Positions 1 to 11,550 of a stretch of DNA of 27,104 nucleotides are shown in pieces. How positions within the stretch are numbered: the stretch's first letter is position 1; every line of letters starts with the position of its first letter. Position numbers and translations under genes: made by a program. Origin of the DNA: Psilocybe azurescens. Taxonomy: Eukaryota > Basidiomycota > Agaricomycetes > Agaricales > Agrocybaceae. The stretch lies in contig JAJIRX010000107.1 of the NCBI GenBank assembly GCA_023853785.1, positions 1 through 27,104 on the forward strand, given 5' to 3'. The notes under the pieces are model-generated. The model was not told the origin of the DNA. It worked only from the letters and a program-made list of their open reading frames with translations, and made no database searches.

Positions 1-1420
1 AAGCCAGCCACGGATCAAAGGTTATTGATGAAATGAAACGCACCACATCCTGAGAAGCAATCGTGTACTGTGGCAGTTCGTTCTGTGACGAAATTCAGTA
101 CTCAACTTATTTTTAGCTGTGAGTTTGATAGTCCACCTCAACAAACAAATTGGACTGAATTGTTGAAGTTATCATTTCGACTGTTACCGTTCATTCCATA
201 ACAATACGATCTTCGTGCATTGACCCTTTCCCATGCTACATTTCATCAATCAAAACATACGTTACTGATGAACTTATCTGATACGTCGGGCGCTGGCTCT
301 GAAATGACGACTATGAAGCATGAGTAACCACACCGACACTCATCAACTGGAATGCAGTGGGAGACACAGCGTCTTCGGATTATTCTACTCCAAAGCAGAC
401 TCCGATCTTGATGGATGCAGAGATCCGTGACAAGGAACGCTGGCAGTGATTTGGAGCTCCAGGATTACTTCTTTTGGGGTGGTGTTCATGCCGAGCTGCC
501 CGAGCATAGATCAGATTAGATAAAGTGTAGATCATCAGCGCTCAGCGGCTGTGCAGGTAGCTCGCCTTCGTAGTCATAAGAACAACGCACCTGTCCCGCA
601 ACGCCATACTACGTGGCTGCTGGACGAGCATTCCGAACTTTTCCAGACACGAGCTGCGAGGGTAGACAAGATTGGCCTACTCCAACGTACCTTTCGTATT
701 AACATGACGATCGCGTCTTCGTCCATTCCTGTTATCTTATCGCAGGCTCCAAAGGAAGCAAAGACAATGACACGGCAATATTATTTCATCAGTATTCAGA
801 CACCTCATGGTCGTCAAGTTTCCAACCGGTGGCGCATGAAAGCTGACACTAAAATGTGCATCTTTTCAACGTCTTGCCAGGCCCAGATCTAATTTATCGA
901 CCACATCCCCGATATCCGACATTTACCGCTCCCGCGTCGTGGGAACATTGACACCACCCATATCGTCGGTATCGATTAGGGTCCTTGAAATTTCATCGAG
1001 CCTGAGGAGTCGCAGGTTCGATTCCAGCTGCCGAAAACAGTAGTACGGTCAATTATAGGCCGTATGACCACAAACATTTCAATCATGTTTGGTCTTTCTT
1101 TTGAAGACGGCTCGAGCGGTCGAGCTAAGCGAATATTTCTTCAAGTTCAAGTACGCCTACTTATAGTCTGCAAGAATATCTTATGAGCCCATTTGTTCTT
1201 CAACAGGTCCAGAATTAGCCGGTCCACCCAGCCCTCCTCACTCAGAGTGTAGAGAGCTAGGGAGGCCAATGATACCAGGATCCCTTTTGGGTGTTCAGAT
1301 ATGTGCGTCGCAGTCTGATTCGACATGACACTCTCATAATGAATTTTTTCCGAAGGCCAGCTCGGCAGTGACAGATACGTTCCTTGTTCATATATATGAC
1401 GATTGTATGTTTTCCCGTGT
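1..1420. other. Left flank, no assignable gene
   Basis: I find no recognisable gene. A stop-free stretch on the plus strand at about 36-201, followed in the same frame after one TAA by another open stretch ending at about 327, reads like protein and could be the 3' end of a gene entering from the left, but I recognise no family. A 113-codon ORF at 551-892 has no recognisable motif. A near-perfect Pol III B-box occurs at about 1015-1025 without a foldable tRNA around it. Confidence 0.4.
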
Positions 1421-3124
1421 TCACCGATAGCCGTTGGTGTTACGCCATACTTGTAAATTATCAGTGTCTTTCATCGCGGCGGCTCGAATGTTGATTAGAA
1501 TACGGTTGGCCAACACTGAGGAAATGGCTGTCGCGAATGGGATTGGAGCATCGAGATATATCTGTGCTCAAAGTAGATGTGTCTCAGGAAGTGATATTGG
1601 TAATAGACCGAGCACATACCGATGAAAACCTCCACCATACCAAACACATAAGATATGTGGCTGCGATACTGTACACGAGCATAGAAGTCAGCAAACTTTA
1701 TGTAGACTTATTGAATGAAATGCTTACGCCCAAAAGTAGAAAACTGAATCTCGTATCATGATCGACATGATCGATTGTTTGCGAGTTGGACTCAGCATGG
1801 AAATTGGAGACAACTTCTCCCTAATGGCGATGTAGGCTACCATGCCACAAAGCAGGGCTTCAAACAGAAGGGGGAATCCAGAATCTGTAAAACTCGTGAG
1901 GGTCTTCAGGTTCGGGGCGCAGAAGACGCCTCCTCCGATTTCGATAATTTTCACTAGAAGTGTCACCCCAGTTAGTACTTTCGCGCTATTGAGCCTCAAT
2001 GCTCACCTCGTGGAATATTCGTTGCTAAGAGCCATACGTCGACTGAGGCACAAGCGAGGAAGAGAATGCTCAAAATGCCGAGAATCTTCTTATTCGACAT
2101 GTACAAAGCATATACTCGCATTATCAGGATTGCTGCCGCATGTCAGTACAAGTTTAATGAAAGGCGGTTGAAAAACATACTTTGGGTTATCATGGGGATC
2201 AGCCATGTGACTAACCATTGCCACAGGCCGAACTGTTTGCCTGGTATTGTATAATCAGTCAGGTCCAGTTTCTAACAACATCGAACAGCTTACAGCTATG
2301 AAGGGATTAAAGAGACACTTGCAATCAGGAGTTGTACACAGTTTACAGTTTTGAATGTACCCACAACTGAGGGTAGAGGACAATGAGCCCTTGTTCAATA
2401 CGGTTAAAACGAATGCAAGACCACTTACCGATTCGGTCACTTTGGGAGCGAATGTTGCTGTACAAATTGTGAGGTGACGTCAGTTGATGAGAAGGGAGCT
2501 CCCCACCATATGCCTCCAGCCTGTCAATGAGAGTCAGCAATTTTAGCGCGGTAAACATCGTGACACTGTGAGAATTTACTGACATTGCCGTGGCTATGAT
2601 ATAGTATCTATTCTGAACGCCAGTAGCGAAGCATGAGAAAACTTATGACCCCAATGGAGTTACAGCAATGAAGACATACCGCGAAAAAGATAATTTTCGG
2701 AAATGACAGCCCCCGGGCTTTACAGTTTGGATCAGAACAAAACTGATCGAGAAAGGCGTGGATGCATTACCCAAAACAGTTCTACCTTCCAAGTTATGTC
2801 AGATAAGGACGGTTCCAGTCATGTCATGATAACTCTCACCTCTCCATCAAATGTGATTGCTTGAAGGCGTTGTAAATCAGCTTTGTATAGAGTACAGAAG
2901 CACACCGATGTTGTGCATTATGTCAATAAATACCATATTCAAACAAGTTCAGTGCAACAGGGCCGACTGTACAGTGTTGGGTTAGTGCGCTTGCCGATGA
3001 ATCCGGGTAATTAATCAGATTATGGCGTACTCTTGGTGTAATGCATTGTTAAGATGGCTTGCATTATCTCCACTGAGGAGTCGGCTGACGCCTGCCCAAC
3101 CACATCCAGAGCACTGTAGGACAT
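1421..3124 (-). pseudogene. DUF6533-type seven-helix membrane protein, paralog A (one-base deletion in exon 5)
   Basis: This is the first of five tandem paralogs. Exons, from the 5' end: 3124-3031, 2966-2934, 2859-2840, 2785-2771, 2717-2680, 2612-2584, 2520-2507, 2457-2429, 2366-2365, 2295-2294, 2240-2181, 2132-2007, 1953-1728, 1668-1620, 1561-1421. All introns are GT-AG, 48-74 bases. The product opens MSYSALDVVG, has the N-terminal signature YAITFDGE, then NRYYIIATAM, MRVYALYMSNKK, a Cys-containing loop (GGGVFCAP), MIRDSVFYF and a C-terminal SSVLANRILINIR helix. The function of the family is unknown; the helices suggest an integral membrane protein. Exon 5 is 38 bases where B, D and E have 39. 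One base is missing in the CCCGGGGG run at about 2710-2717, which shifts the frame unless it is a sequencing error. Every other exon is open and in phase, so the break is recent or artefactual. It would encode 292 aa with the base present. Confidence 0.8.
2294..2366 (-). other. Two consecutive 2-nt micro-exons in paralog A
   Basis: Exon 9 is TT (2366-2365) and exon 10 is CT (2295-2294). They are flanked by canonical introns 2428-2367 (62 nt), 2364-2296 (69 nt) and 2293-2241 (53 nt). Joined to the first two bases of exon 11 (GC), they give TTC TGC, Phe-Cys, and restore the reading frame between the VTES exon and the KQFGLWQW exon. Skipping either one alone breaks the frame. Confidence 0.8.
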
Positions 3125-4494
3125 TGGGCGAATCGATATACTCAGGTGATTCTGATTCTGGGTGAAAACGAGAATGTCAAAGTGAGAAAGAAGGACGGCC
3201 ATTTATACTCCTACCTCCCTCTCACCATGCATTGTTGTTAGAATGTTAATATAGATCTTGGACACCAGATATAGCACTATCTCGTAGCTAACAGTGATTT
3301 GATGAACTAACAGAATTAGAATTTTCAGAGAAGTTATCGTGCCCGAATGCCTTTGCCATGTGGAGGCTAGTATATTCGTGCGACAAATCTGAAATCGTGA
3401 GGTGCTGAGCTGGGATTTCAATGACTTAGTACGCTGAGAGGCATACGGAAGAGCAAATATCGAGTATAACGCTGTTGTAGTCCCCATGACGAACCCATCG
3501 ATACAGAAACAAAGTAAGCTATGTCGATGTACTAGTGCTGTTGTGGAGCATAAAGCGATGGCTCAAACAAACTAATTTCGGTCATGTTCAGTAACGGGCA
3601 AGGTAGATTTTCGTGTGACTGGACTGAGGCCGATGCTGTGATCATTCCGGGGAGCACTGAGAATGGATGATGCCATTGGTCAATATGTACCTGTATATTT
3701 GTCCAGAGATTGACAGAAAGACTAACCCAATTCATAGCCTCTGTGGCCGGCATCAATCGACAAAGGTTGCCAATGTGGAACTTGAGATGTTACCTCTATA
3801 GGACCTTCCATGTACGCAGGTGAATGTATGCGAATAAGAATAGAGAATGAGCGGGATAGAACCAGAGTGAACTGTAGTCGCATGATGGCGAAAGATATAA
3901 TTTGGGAACATCATCGAAGATTAGAAGGTGCGAATGGATAAAGTTTCAGCAGGTGGGGGTGAGAGAACTGTCTTGTTCGTCTCATGATCAGAGATGTCGC
4001 TATCGTTTAGGCAGATCGTGGACTTACAGAACTTTCCCCAAGATTCAATGACTGCATAATATTCCGCTATATCACTTGGGGTGGTGATTGTACGAATTAA
4101 GAGACGTACGAATTTTGTCTGTTAAGTGTCTATTGCTGTTCATCCTCTCAAAATTGTCTCGTACTATCTTGTTTACGGATGAATAGATGGCCTATTTTTG
4201 TATTTGATCAAGAGCGAGGGAAGTTACAGAGCTCTATCAGAGCAGTCGCATGACAAGTAAGGCGCCCATGGCAATCCAGTGAGTCCAGATGGCCTTCTTC
4301 GAAGAGGACAATGTGGCACCGGTGGCGGTGTTGGTGATCGCCATGCTTTGTTCAACAAGGCCTTGCCAAATAAAAGAACGCCAAGCAGAGAACTCCGGAA
4401 TGACCACACTCATGTTTCAATCGCTCAAGATGTCTTGGTACTATCCATCGTCATTTACAATTACATACACGTTTTTCTTATTACTGCTTTTATC
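3125..4494. other. Intergenic region between paralogs A and B
   Basis: No complete gene is visible. On the minus strand at 3203-3487 an open frame ends in a TMHGEREV-like motif followed by a GTAGG donor-like sequence. This could be a remnant of the N-terminal part of another family copy, but the match is weak. The ORFs at 3532-3756 and 4224-4645 have no recognisable features. Confidence 0.35.
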
Positions 4495-6161
4495 CTATCC
4501 AATGAAAGTGCTACGATATATCCGTGAGTCGTCCATAGCAGCTTCCCGTAGATTGAACAATATTCGGCTAGCCAATACCGAAGATATGGCTGTTGAGTAT
4601 CCTATGGTAACCTCAAGCAGCTCTAACTTGATGCCACATGAGTAAATGGACGCGGAAAATGTTATTCGGATAGTCGCCTACCGGAGAATATATCCACCAT
4701 ACCAAGCAAGTGATGTAGGTGCCTGTTATACTGCAAAGAGAATTGATCAACAGGTATCTGGAAATTTCACCGGATTCAAACAGGACAACTTACACCACAA
4801 AATAAAAACCGAGTCTCGAATCATAATGTCCATCAGGCTGGGGCCCCGGTGTAGAGCGACACTTGCTTCTTTATGCTCTCTTACGGCAACAAAGAGTGCC
4901 ATTAGGCACAGAAAACTTTCATATACAAGCGCCGGAATCCAAAACAAGCCAAACCGGCGGCTACTGACCGCCGGAGGGACGCAGAATGTTCCTCCTGGGA
5001 TGACCATGGCTTGCACTTTAATACACAGTAAGCCTAGCCAAAATGAAATAGTAATTAACCCACGAGTCGTTGTGCTGGTCCAAACTATCCAGGCTTCAAC
5101 CACTGAACATATGAGAAAGCATACACCTATTACCGTGAGAACCTTTTTGTTCAACAAGTATAAAGCATATATCCGCATCTGAAGGATTACTTGGGGACTG
5201 TGAGATCATGAGGCAACGCTTGAATCTGTGCTTACTTTGAGTTATCATAGGAACTATTAGCGCAGTCCAACCTTGCCATAGTATGAACTTTCTGCCTTTT
5301 GAAAAGAAGTTCAACAACATTTTTAAATACAAACACGGTAGAAAGCTCACAACTATAGTGACCAGAGTTGAGATCGGCTACGTCAAATGAAGAATATCGA
5401 CACGAGAAACGAAACGTTTCTTACAACTGGATAATATATGTCGATAACCCATCAGATATCACGGCTTGAGTGATACAAATAAGAACTCGACCCATTCTGT
5501 TACTCTAAGAGAGAAGAAAGCTAAAAACTAGCGATTGGCAACTACAGTCAGCTTCTAGATGATTTGTGACTGGCACGTACCGTAAAGTTCGACCCTGTGT
5601 ATGTGGTAATTATCTTAAGCATGAACAGCTGGGTCAGTCATATTTCACTAACATTGATGTAGCCAAGAAATAGTATCTATTCTGTGCGGTATGTTCAGGT
5701 AAGTGGGTGTATTGTCTGATATGCCACAATTCAAGACGTACCAGGAGGTATATCATCTTGGCGAATGTCCATCTACTTGGCTAACACCGAATCGAGCATA
5801 GAATAAGTTCAAGGAACACTAACGAATGTAACAACCAAGTTACCCATATCATTTCCACCTTAATGTAAAGCGTCTATCGTTAATGACAATGTAACGAACT
5901 TGGGATGAATTCACCTCTCGATCGAGTGTGATAACTACACAAGTCGCCATCTCACCAGTGAATCATATGGCTTACGGAATTTCCCACTTACTAAACTCAT
6001 AAAGAAATATTACAGCAGGGGCCACTGAGAACGCTAAAAGATCAACCCGAACCCCATCACATCTGAGTTGAATGATAACGTACACTTTGTGTATTGAATA
6101 ATTTTAATATTTTGGAGGAGCTCAACGAAAAATTAGAACTCCCTGGTGCGCTGAGATCCAT
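4495..6161 (-). CDS. DUF6533-type seven-helix membrane protein, paralog B, intact, 15 exons
   Basis: Exons, from the 5' end: 6161-6086, 6024-5992, 5934-5915, 5858-5844, 5780-5742, 5681-5653, 5594-5581, 5520-5492, 5426-5425, 5352-5351, 5295-5236, 5189-5064, 5015-4796, 4730-4682, 4626-4495. The sum is 846 nt, giving 281 aa with no internal stop. All 14 introns are GT-AG, 46-72 nt. The start is MDLSAPGSSN; an AUG at this place is supported by the phase of intron 1. Motifs in order: VAPAVIFLYEF-IITLDRE (N-terminal DUF6533 signature), WTFAKMIYLL, NRYYFLATSM, Phe-Cys from micro-exons, WQGWTALIVPMITQ, LQMRIYALYLLNKK, IPGGTFCVPP, FWIPALVYESFLC, MIRDSVF, SSVLASRILFNLRE. About seven hydrophobic segments predict a polytopic membrane protein. 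Its ligand and role are unknown. The least certain junction is the donor of intron 13 (GTGTAA at 4795), chosen because it keeps phase 2 as in A, D and E. Confidence 0.82.
5351..5426 (-). other. Two consecutive 2-nt micro-exons in paralog B
   Basis: Exon 9 is TT (5426-5425) and exon 10 is TT (5352-5351). They lie between introns 5491-5427 (65 nt), 5424-5353 (72 nt) and 5350-5296 (55 nt). With the GC that opens exon 11 they read TTT TGC, Phe-Cys, linking the VTEW exon to RKFILWQGW in frame. Confidence 0.8.
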
Positions 6162-7636
6162 GTCTAGAGGTCACTGGAATGAGTGGATGATTAAGGTCGA
6201 GAGGGGATGTGCAAAGTCGGTATAAGTTTCATTAAGTACCGTCAAAATAAATGCTAATTTCTCTAGGACAAGCCATAAAATGGAAGCACCCTTAAGGTGG
6301 GCGTGGGTGCATGTGGGATTCAGTCTGATCGTTGTAAAAGCAACATTATTTATGGCCCATTTACACACGATAGCTATGAATCTTCGGTTCCTGAGAAGTA
6401 TAGCTGTCCCTGAAGCTTGATGCAGTCCCTAGTACTTGTTTATACCTGACTCGTTGCTGAAAGCTACGATCATCTACATGTATAAACACTAGTATTTCGA
6501 AATATGGACGCTATTCCCGAGGTTAATTATGACGGACTTAAGATTAGGTTGAGCGAATAAATATAGCCTATGACCGTCAGAACAAATGGCAAGGCACCTG
6601 ACGTAGACTCGGTTATCTCAAAGATTTTTCACTTGGATGACACCCCGTGGTCTAGTAGTTCATCACGTCTTCCAAGCTTAATTCCGAAGTGTAACACGTC
6701 AGTGGAACGCAACATGCGCCAGGAGGATAACTGCCTGAGGGATAAACTGCCACAACGGTGCCAAAAATATGAGCTATTTATGTGAGACAACACTTATATC
6801 CAGGGCGCATAGTAAGAAATGATAATCCACGCGTTCGAACTTCATTTCCGTCGCTTTAATTAGCATCGGGTGTTGGGTACACTGCCAAGCTTTTCTCCAA
6901 AATGGGTTCTCGGGAAGCTCAATATGAGAGGCCCACGAATGTTCTACACCTGTTCCCTATCTTCACAGGGGAAATGGGGCTTATAGTAAGGCATTCGACG
7001 TTTATATCTCATATTTAAATGATTTAAAATGATATGCTTGCGTGTATTTGCAATTCCCCGAACATTACAATTACCCAGGAGGTACCTGGTAATGGGATGT
7101 TTACTTGGTTGTTGGGGAACACGCCTATCTGAGTCTATTCTTGTCTACCCAATTGAGGCTCTATCTCATTTGCAATGTGCATGAGATAACATCAATCATG
7201 AGCAATTTGAGGCATCTTGTTTCGCTGAACTGCTCTAGGCTCTCAGGTCTTTTCTTACCGGGCTATTATTTCTCACAAAAATGCCGCCCACGCTTGGAAG
7301 GTATTATTAACCCGTCATAAAGATCGTCACTAAATGTTTTGATGGTAAGTACTTAATAGAAACAGGCTAGTCCCCTGAACTCGAGTTCTTAACATGTCTC
7401 TCACATCACTCAGTCGTTGGGCGTCCAAACATGGTTCTAAATGATCCAATCGTAGTTTCTCAGGAATCAGCGAGCGGTACATCATTCATCCTAAGGCAAT
7501 GACAGTACTTGATTCAGGCGGTCGTGGATACAGTATCATAGCAAACCGGAAAGGATGCTCATATGATACCACTTAAGTAAACCTATCGGAGAAAAGTACT
7601 AGTCTGACTGATATAACGGAGTGCCGCCAAAGGTAG
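6162..7636. other. Intergenic region between paralogs B and C
   Basis: About 1.5 kb without a gene I can support. The ORFs at 6171-6368 (-), 6570-6785 (+) and 7105-7320 (+) are short, have no recognisable motif and show no family resemblance on inspection. Confidence 0.35.
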
Positions 7637-9190
7637 TCATTCAATATTGAACACCATCCTATTAGCGTGTACCGAGGACATCTTGACCGCAATAGGCATT
7701 GGCGCGTGTACCAACGCTAGCTTAGCTACGGATTCAGCCCATATCCAAGAAAATATTACTTACTGGTGCATATAGAAACAAGACCAGACACATCGTATAT
7801 GCCGTCGACATAGTGCGCATATGAGTTATGATCATGGAACCAATGCAACCAGCTATCGAAGGACAGGGATACTTACCCTAAGAAATAAACGAGGAATCTC
7901 GTATCATGACGTTCCATAAGATCCGACCACGGCTCATAAACGATCCCATCGTCATCATCTTAATAGCCACTGAGACCGCCATAGACCGATCAGACTCTGA
8001 AAGACAAATGGTGGGATCCAAGATCCCGCATACTGCCTATTCGTCGTCAACGGCGCACAGACTATGCCTCCAGGAATTAATGTGGCCTGCGCTGTAACGA
8101 GTTACGAACCGCTTTCATACACCCGATATCAACTGGGTGTCGTACTAGAGGAAGCATCCGGTCAGACAGTCCATGTTTATCTTGCTGAGACAACGGAAGA
8201 ATGCCTCACCTTCAACAACGGTCACCAGGGTGTCAAGGGTTCTTTGCCTACGAGCTACAACTGAGGTGAATGATACAACCTCTGAGTAATATCAATCAAA
8301 AGACAAGACATACGTTGAAAACTTACGACCATGTCCAAGTAGAAGAAGTATCGGATCTACAGATAACATCGACGCTAAGTGCTGAACGTACCGAGTCTGT
8401 CCATGTCATCGGGAAGTGGGCTGAATGGTAAAGAAAGTCAGTCAAGAGCTCCACGGGACAACGTAGGGCGGATACCGTACGAGAAGCTACCCTTTCCCCC
8501 CTTTCGATATGCCATTCTTCGAACATTGAAGGCAAATAAAGCTCGCATATGAGATATCGAGGTATAATGTCGATTCTTATCTCTATGAAAGCCAAATGTA
8601 TGCTCTGAAGAATCTAATGCTGAAGATCAATGAATCGTCGAGCATTCACCTGCAGGCAAACAACTGTCAGAAATGATCATCTACGCTGCTACAACACATA
8701 ATGGGAAGTTAAAGCTCAAGCGTAAGAACGTTTTTCAATCCCCCATATCAGTTCAACCTATAAAGCAATACCCATGCCAATATGTGGAAGAGCAGGATGG
8801 CAAGCTGATCGACCTCTTGGTCCAAGATGATAGCTTCCAGTTAAGCGACAAACCAGACTAGTATAGCAAGATCAGTAATTACCACTGTACATTCGTGGAC
8901 CATGCGACCAGGCAACTTTGAATGAACTCCTTCACGACAAAGTGACGGCAACCCACATCTGGCGTACGATTTCTATATCACGAAGAAGCCGAGAGTGGGT
9001 GTTCCAGGACGCGGTAGAAACTAAATCAGTATTGGTTATTATGCACCGAAGGATACCCTCGGACAAGCTGTAGTCAAGTGGTAGGTGGTAGGTGAAAGGA
9101 ATGCCACAAGGGGTATAAACATGCTGCATACCTATTAATTACTGCATACCCCGGCTAACAGAGCAATATTTGTCCATTCTGCTACCGATA
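7637..9190 (-). pseudogene. DUF6533-type membrane protein, paralog C, decayed
   Basis: Recognisable pieces lie in the family order on the minus strand. A fused exon 3/4 equivalent reads RDIEIVRQMW (about 8952-8989). Exon 13 holds IPGGIVCAPLTT, SWIPPFVFQSL, then MAVSVAIK in a shifted frame, and MIRDSSF (about 7880-8085). Exon 14 holds STAYTMCLVLFLYAP (about 7772-7820), and exon 15 holds VHAPMPIAVKMSSVHANRMVFNIE before a stop at 7637. There are at least two one-base frameshifts in exon 13. The acceptor before exon 14 reads AC where the paralogs have AG. Exons 5-12 could not be assembled, and the micro-exons could not be located. The C-terminus is shorter than in the other copies. The boundary at 9190 is approximate. 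Copies B and E remain intact, so this copy appears dispensable. Confidence 0.7.
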
Positions 9191-9972
9191 CCTATCCATC
9201 ATCCCGTCTTATCGCTATCGCTCTTTACGCGTCCTTCTGCGTGACAAGTCGCGCCAGCTTTCATTGAGCATCAAGTTCTGACGATGACCTGCGTCACCCA
9301 CGCGGCTTAACATAATTCCCAAGGTAGAAAAGACCATCGAGTAGCACCGAGAATAAGGTCTATTCCCTTGTGAGTAATCAGAGAGTTTGCACGTAGAAAG
9401 CGAACATACCATGTTAAGCCCCATCATGCATCAACCACACTATGATGAGTAATCGAATGTAGAGATCGAAGACACCCACGACAGCGTTGATGTGCATCAG
9501 CAAAGAGGACTGGTCACTCTGAAACCGCACGCCATGGAGTGAAGATGTCTGCATAGCGAGGACATGTCGTGGGAATGTCGCCCTGAAGTATAACGGCCTC
9601 CAGGACCATTGAAAGTCGGCGAACCAATGATGTCGGTACTGGAGGGGGTTCCATAGAGAGGCAGAATTCAGAGAGAGTGGACAGCACATGACAACCGAAA
9701 CAAACCGATAAAGCTTATTTGTAAGAAATTAGCCAAACAAGGGCGATATTTATTGAGCATACTAATCACGTGCGACGTGTTGGGTATAAGTTCTTGGACT
9801 CGAGTATCGCTTGAGCAGGCCCAGGAGTTGAGCGAGAAACTATTGCTTAGTTGCCATTCCAATATCACAAGTAAGTACTAATTTATTTGAGTAGGCATAA
9901 ATAAGATAAGTACGAAGGCAAAATACTCGTCACTCAATGCAAGATATTTTGCTCGACTTCTTCATTTATCTA
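9191..9972. other. Intergenic region between paralogs C and D
   Basis: No gene is supported. Minus-strand ORFs at 9215-9427, 9414-9689 and 9668-9868 overlap each other in different frames, have no recognisable domain and are probably chance. No repeat or transposon end was seen. Confidence 0.35.
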
Positions 9973-11550
9973 TCAGTAAATACTGTGATTCGTTTGAGAG
10001 TCGCTGGTCTCCTTCATGGCAGCAGAACGGAGGTTAAATAGAATTCTGCTGCCAAGTATAGAGGATATTGCCGACAGGAAGGGTATTGGCGCATCTAGCA
10101 TCGTCTGCTCGAAAGTCAGTCAGATGTCTCCATATCTACATGTACAGCTTACAGGAGCATAAATCCACCACAGTATACATATCAAGTATGCGGCTGCAAT
10201 CCTAAATAGAGACGAGGTCAGCAAATATTTTAACAATTTCGCATGCAAACTCACGCGAGGAAGTACATAATGGAATCCCGAATCATGATTCTCATCAAGG
10301 ATTGGCCACGGATGAGGAGAGATACACTCGTTCCAGATGTGCTTTCTTTCACTGCCCTATAAATTGCCATCATGCATAGCAGACTCTCGAATAGAAGTGG
10401 AGGGATCCAGAATCTCGCGAACGGCCGGAACGTGCCCTCCAAAGAAATGCAATATGTACCTCCAGGGATTTCCACAGTTTGCACTAGTAGGATGTATGCG
10501 TCAGTCTACGCATTGCTCACTTAAACGCAATCTACGTGCCGTTTGGAATTGAAGTTATCACGAACCACAGGTCGACCGCAGATGTAACGGCGAAGCCGAT
10601 TACCAATCCAACGAGAACCATTTTGCTCAAGGCGTAAAGGGCGTATATTCGCATTTGCAAAATTACTTGAACGTTTCAGTCGACCGCTTTATATGGCAGA
10701 GATGCAAAAATGGTGAAATACTTTGGTTTATTAACGGTACCAGCATTGTCGTACAGGATTGCCACAGTTCAAATTGATAGCCTGTTTCAAGTAATGAGCG
10801 AGTCGGATCGGTTAAAGTACTTGACTTACAGCTACGGTGGTTAATACATTAAAATATGAAGTAGTAAATATGGCGACAGGGGCTCTTACAACTAATGTAG
10901 GAGAACATCAGCACGGATCATAGAGTAAATATTGTCCGGTGAAATATACCTTATGAGATACTCGCAGTGATATGAACGCTAATCACCTCCATTTATAAGT
11001 GCAATCTCTCAAAGTGAAGGGTGCATACCATAGAACTGGACTCTATTACCCAAAAAAAGTCCGATTTAACGAATGCAAATGCCGCTGGTTCATTCAAATA
11101 ACTAACATCGCTGTTCCCAGAACGTAGTATCGATTCTGATAAAATTCAGAATATCGATCCAGTCCATTAGCCGGAGACGAAACTGTTTTATAATTATGAA
11201 AACCTCACCACGAAAAATATAGTCTTCGCAAATGTCATTCTGCCGGGCTAGCGATGGGGAAATATATAGGAGGGAAGGATCGCAGAGCGTAATAAACGTA
11301 TAATCACCCAAAAGGTCTATCTCGCTATCCAGCGTGATCACTGTTAGCTCGAAACCGATTAGCTGCAATGGATGCAGTGGCATGTTCCGAACTGTTTCTT
11401 ACCATAATCGTACAGATACAAAACTGCTGGAGCCACTAATGATGTTAATGTAAGTATTCTGTGGTATAGTAATAACAGTCTTGACATACATCGTGTGTAT
11501 TGGGTCTGCTTTATAGTTTGTAGAAGCCCAATTGTGAGCTCTGAATTCAT
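9973..11550 (-). pseudogene. DUF6533-type membrane protein, paralog D (intron 3 lost with a 2-base deficit; GC donor in intron 12)
   Basis: Exons, from the 5' end: 11550-11490, 11435-11403, 11340-11308 (ex 3 and 4 fused), 11247-11209, 11135-11107, 11042-11029, 10978-10950, 10891-10890, 10831-10830, 10781-10722, 10665-10540, 10483-10255, 10201-10153, 10104-9973. Motifs: MNSELTIGLLQ, VAPAVLYLYDY-VITLDSE, FAKTIFFV, NRYYVLGTAM, Phe-Cys, LQMRIYALYALSK, IPGGTYC, FWIPPLLFESLLC, MIRDSIMYF, SSILGSRILFNLR. Relative to A, B and E, intron 3 is missing and the exon 4 part is 13 bases instead of 15, which shifts the frame. Intron 12 begins GCACGT at the homologous, phase-correct place, so it is either a GC-AG intron or a damaged donor. 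All other exons are open and in phase. It would be about 279 aa if translated. It could still be functional if I have misread the exon 4/5 junction. Confidence 0.75.
10830..10891 (-). other. Two consecutive 2-nt micro-exons in paralog D
   Basis: Exon 9 is TT (10891-10890) and exon 10 is CT (10831-10830), between introns 10949-10892 (58 nt), 10889-10832 (58 nt) and 10829-10782 (48 nt). With the GC of the next exon they read TTC TGC, Phe-Cys, as in paralog A, and connect RVSHK to YQFELWQS in frame. Confidence 0.78.

Noticed and set aside
202..226. 21 of 25 bases match intron 3 of the serpentine gene (18094-18118), suggesting another copy of that gene
   Set aside because: The match does not extend on either side and lies in intron sequence; one short match is not enough.
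987..1037. tRNA gene suggested by the B-box sequence GGTTCGATTCC
   Set aside because: A T-arm and a partial acceptor stem can be drawn, but the space for the anticodon arm is too short and no A-box or anticodon stem forms.
3203..3487. A sixth DUF6533 copy between A and B, based on a TMHGEREV-like motif
   Set aside because: No other landmark of the family follows in order, and a short motif can occur by chance.
6190..6280. Similarity of LAFILTVLN (6190-6280) to LAFVLTVLN (about 2393-2425) as a shared coding exon
   Set aside because: In A this sequence lies inside intron 8, and in B it is upstream of the start codon, so it is not coding in either.
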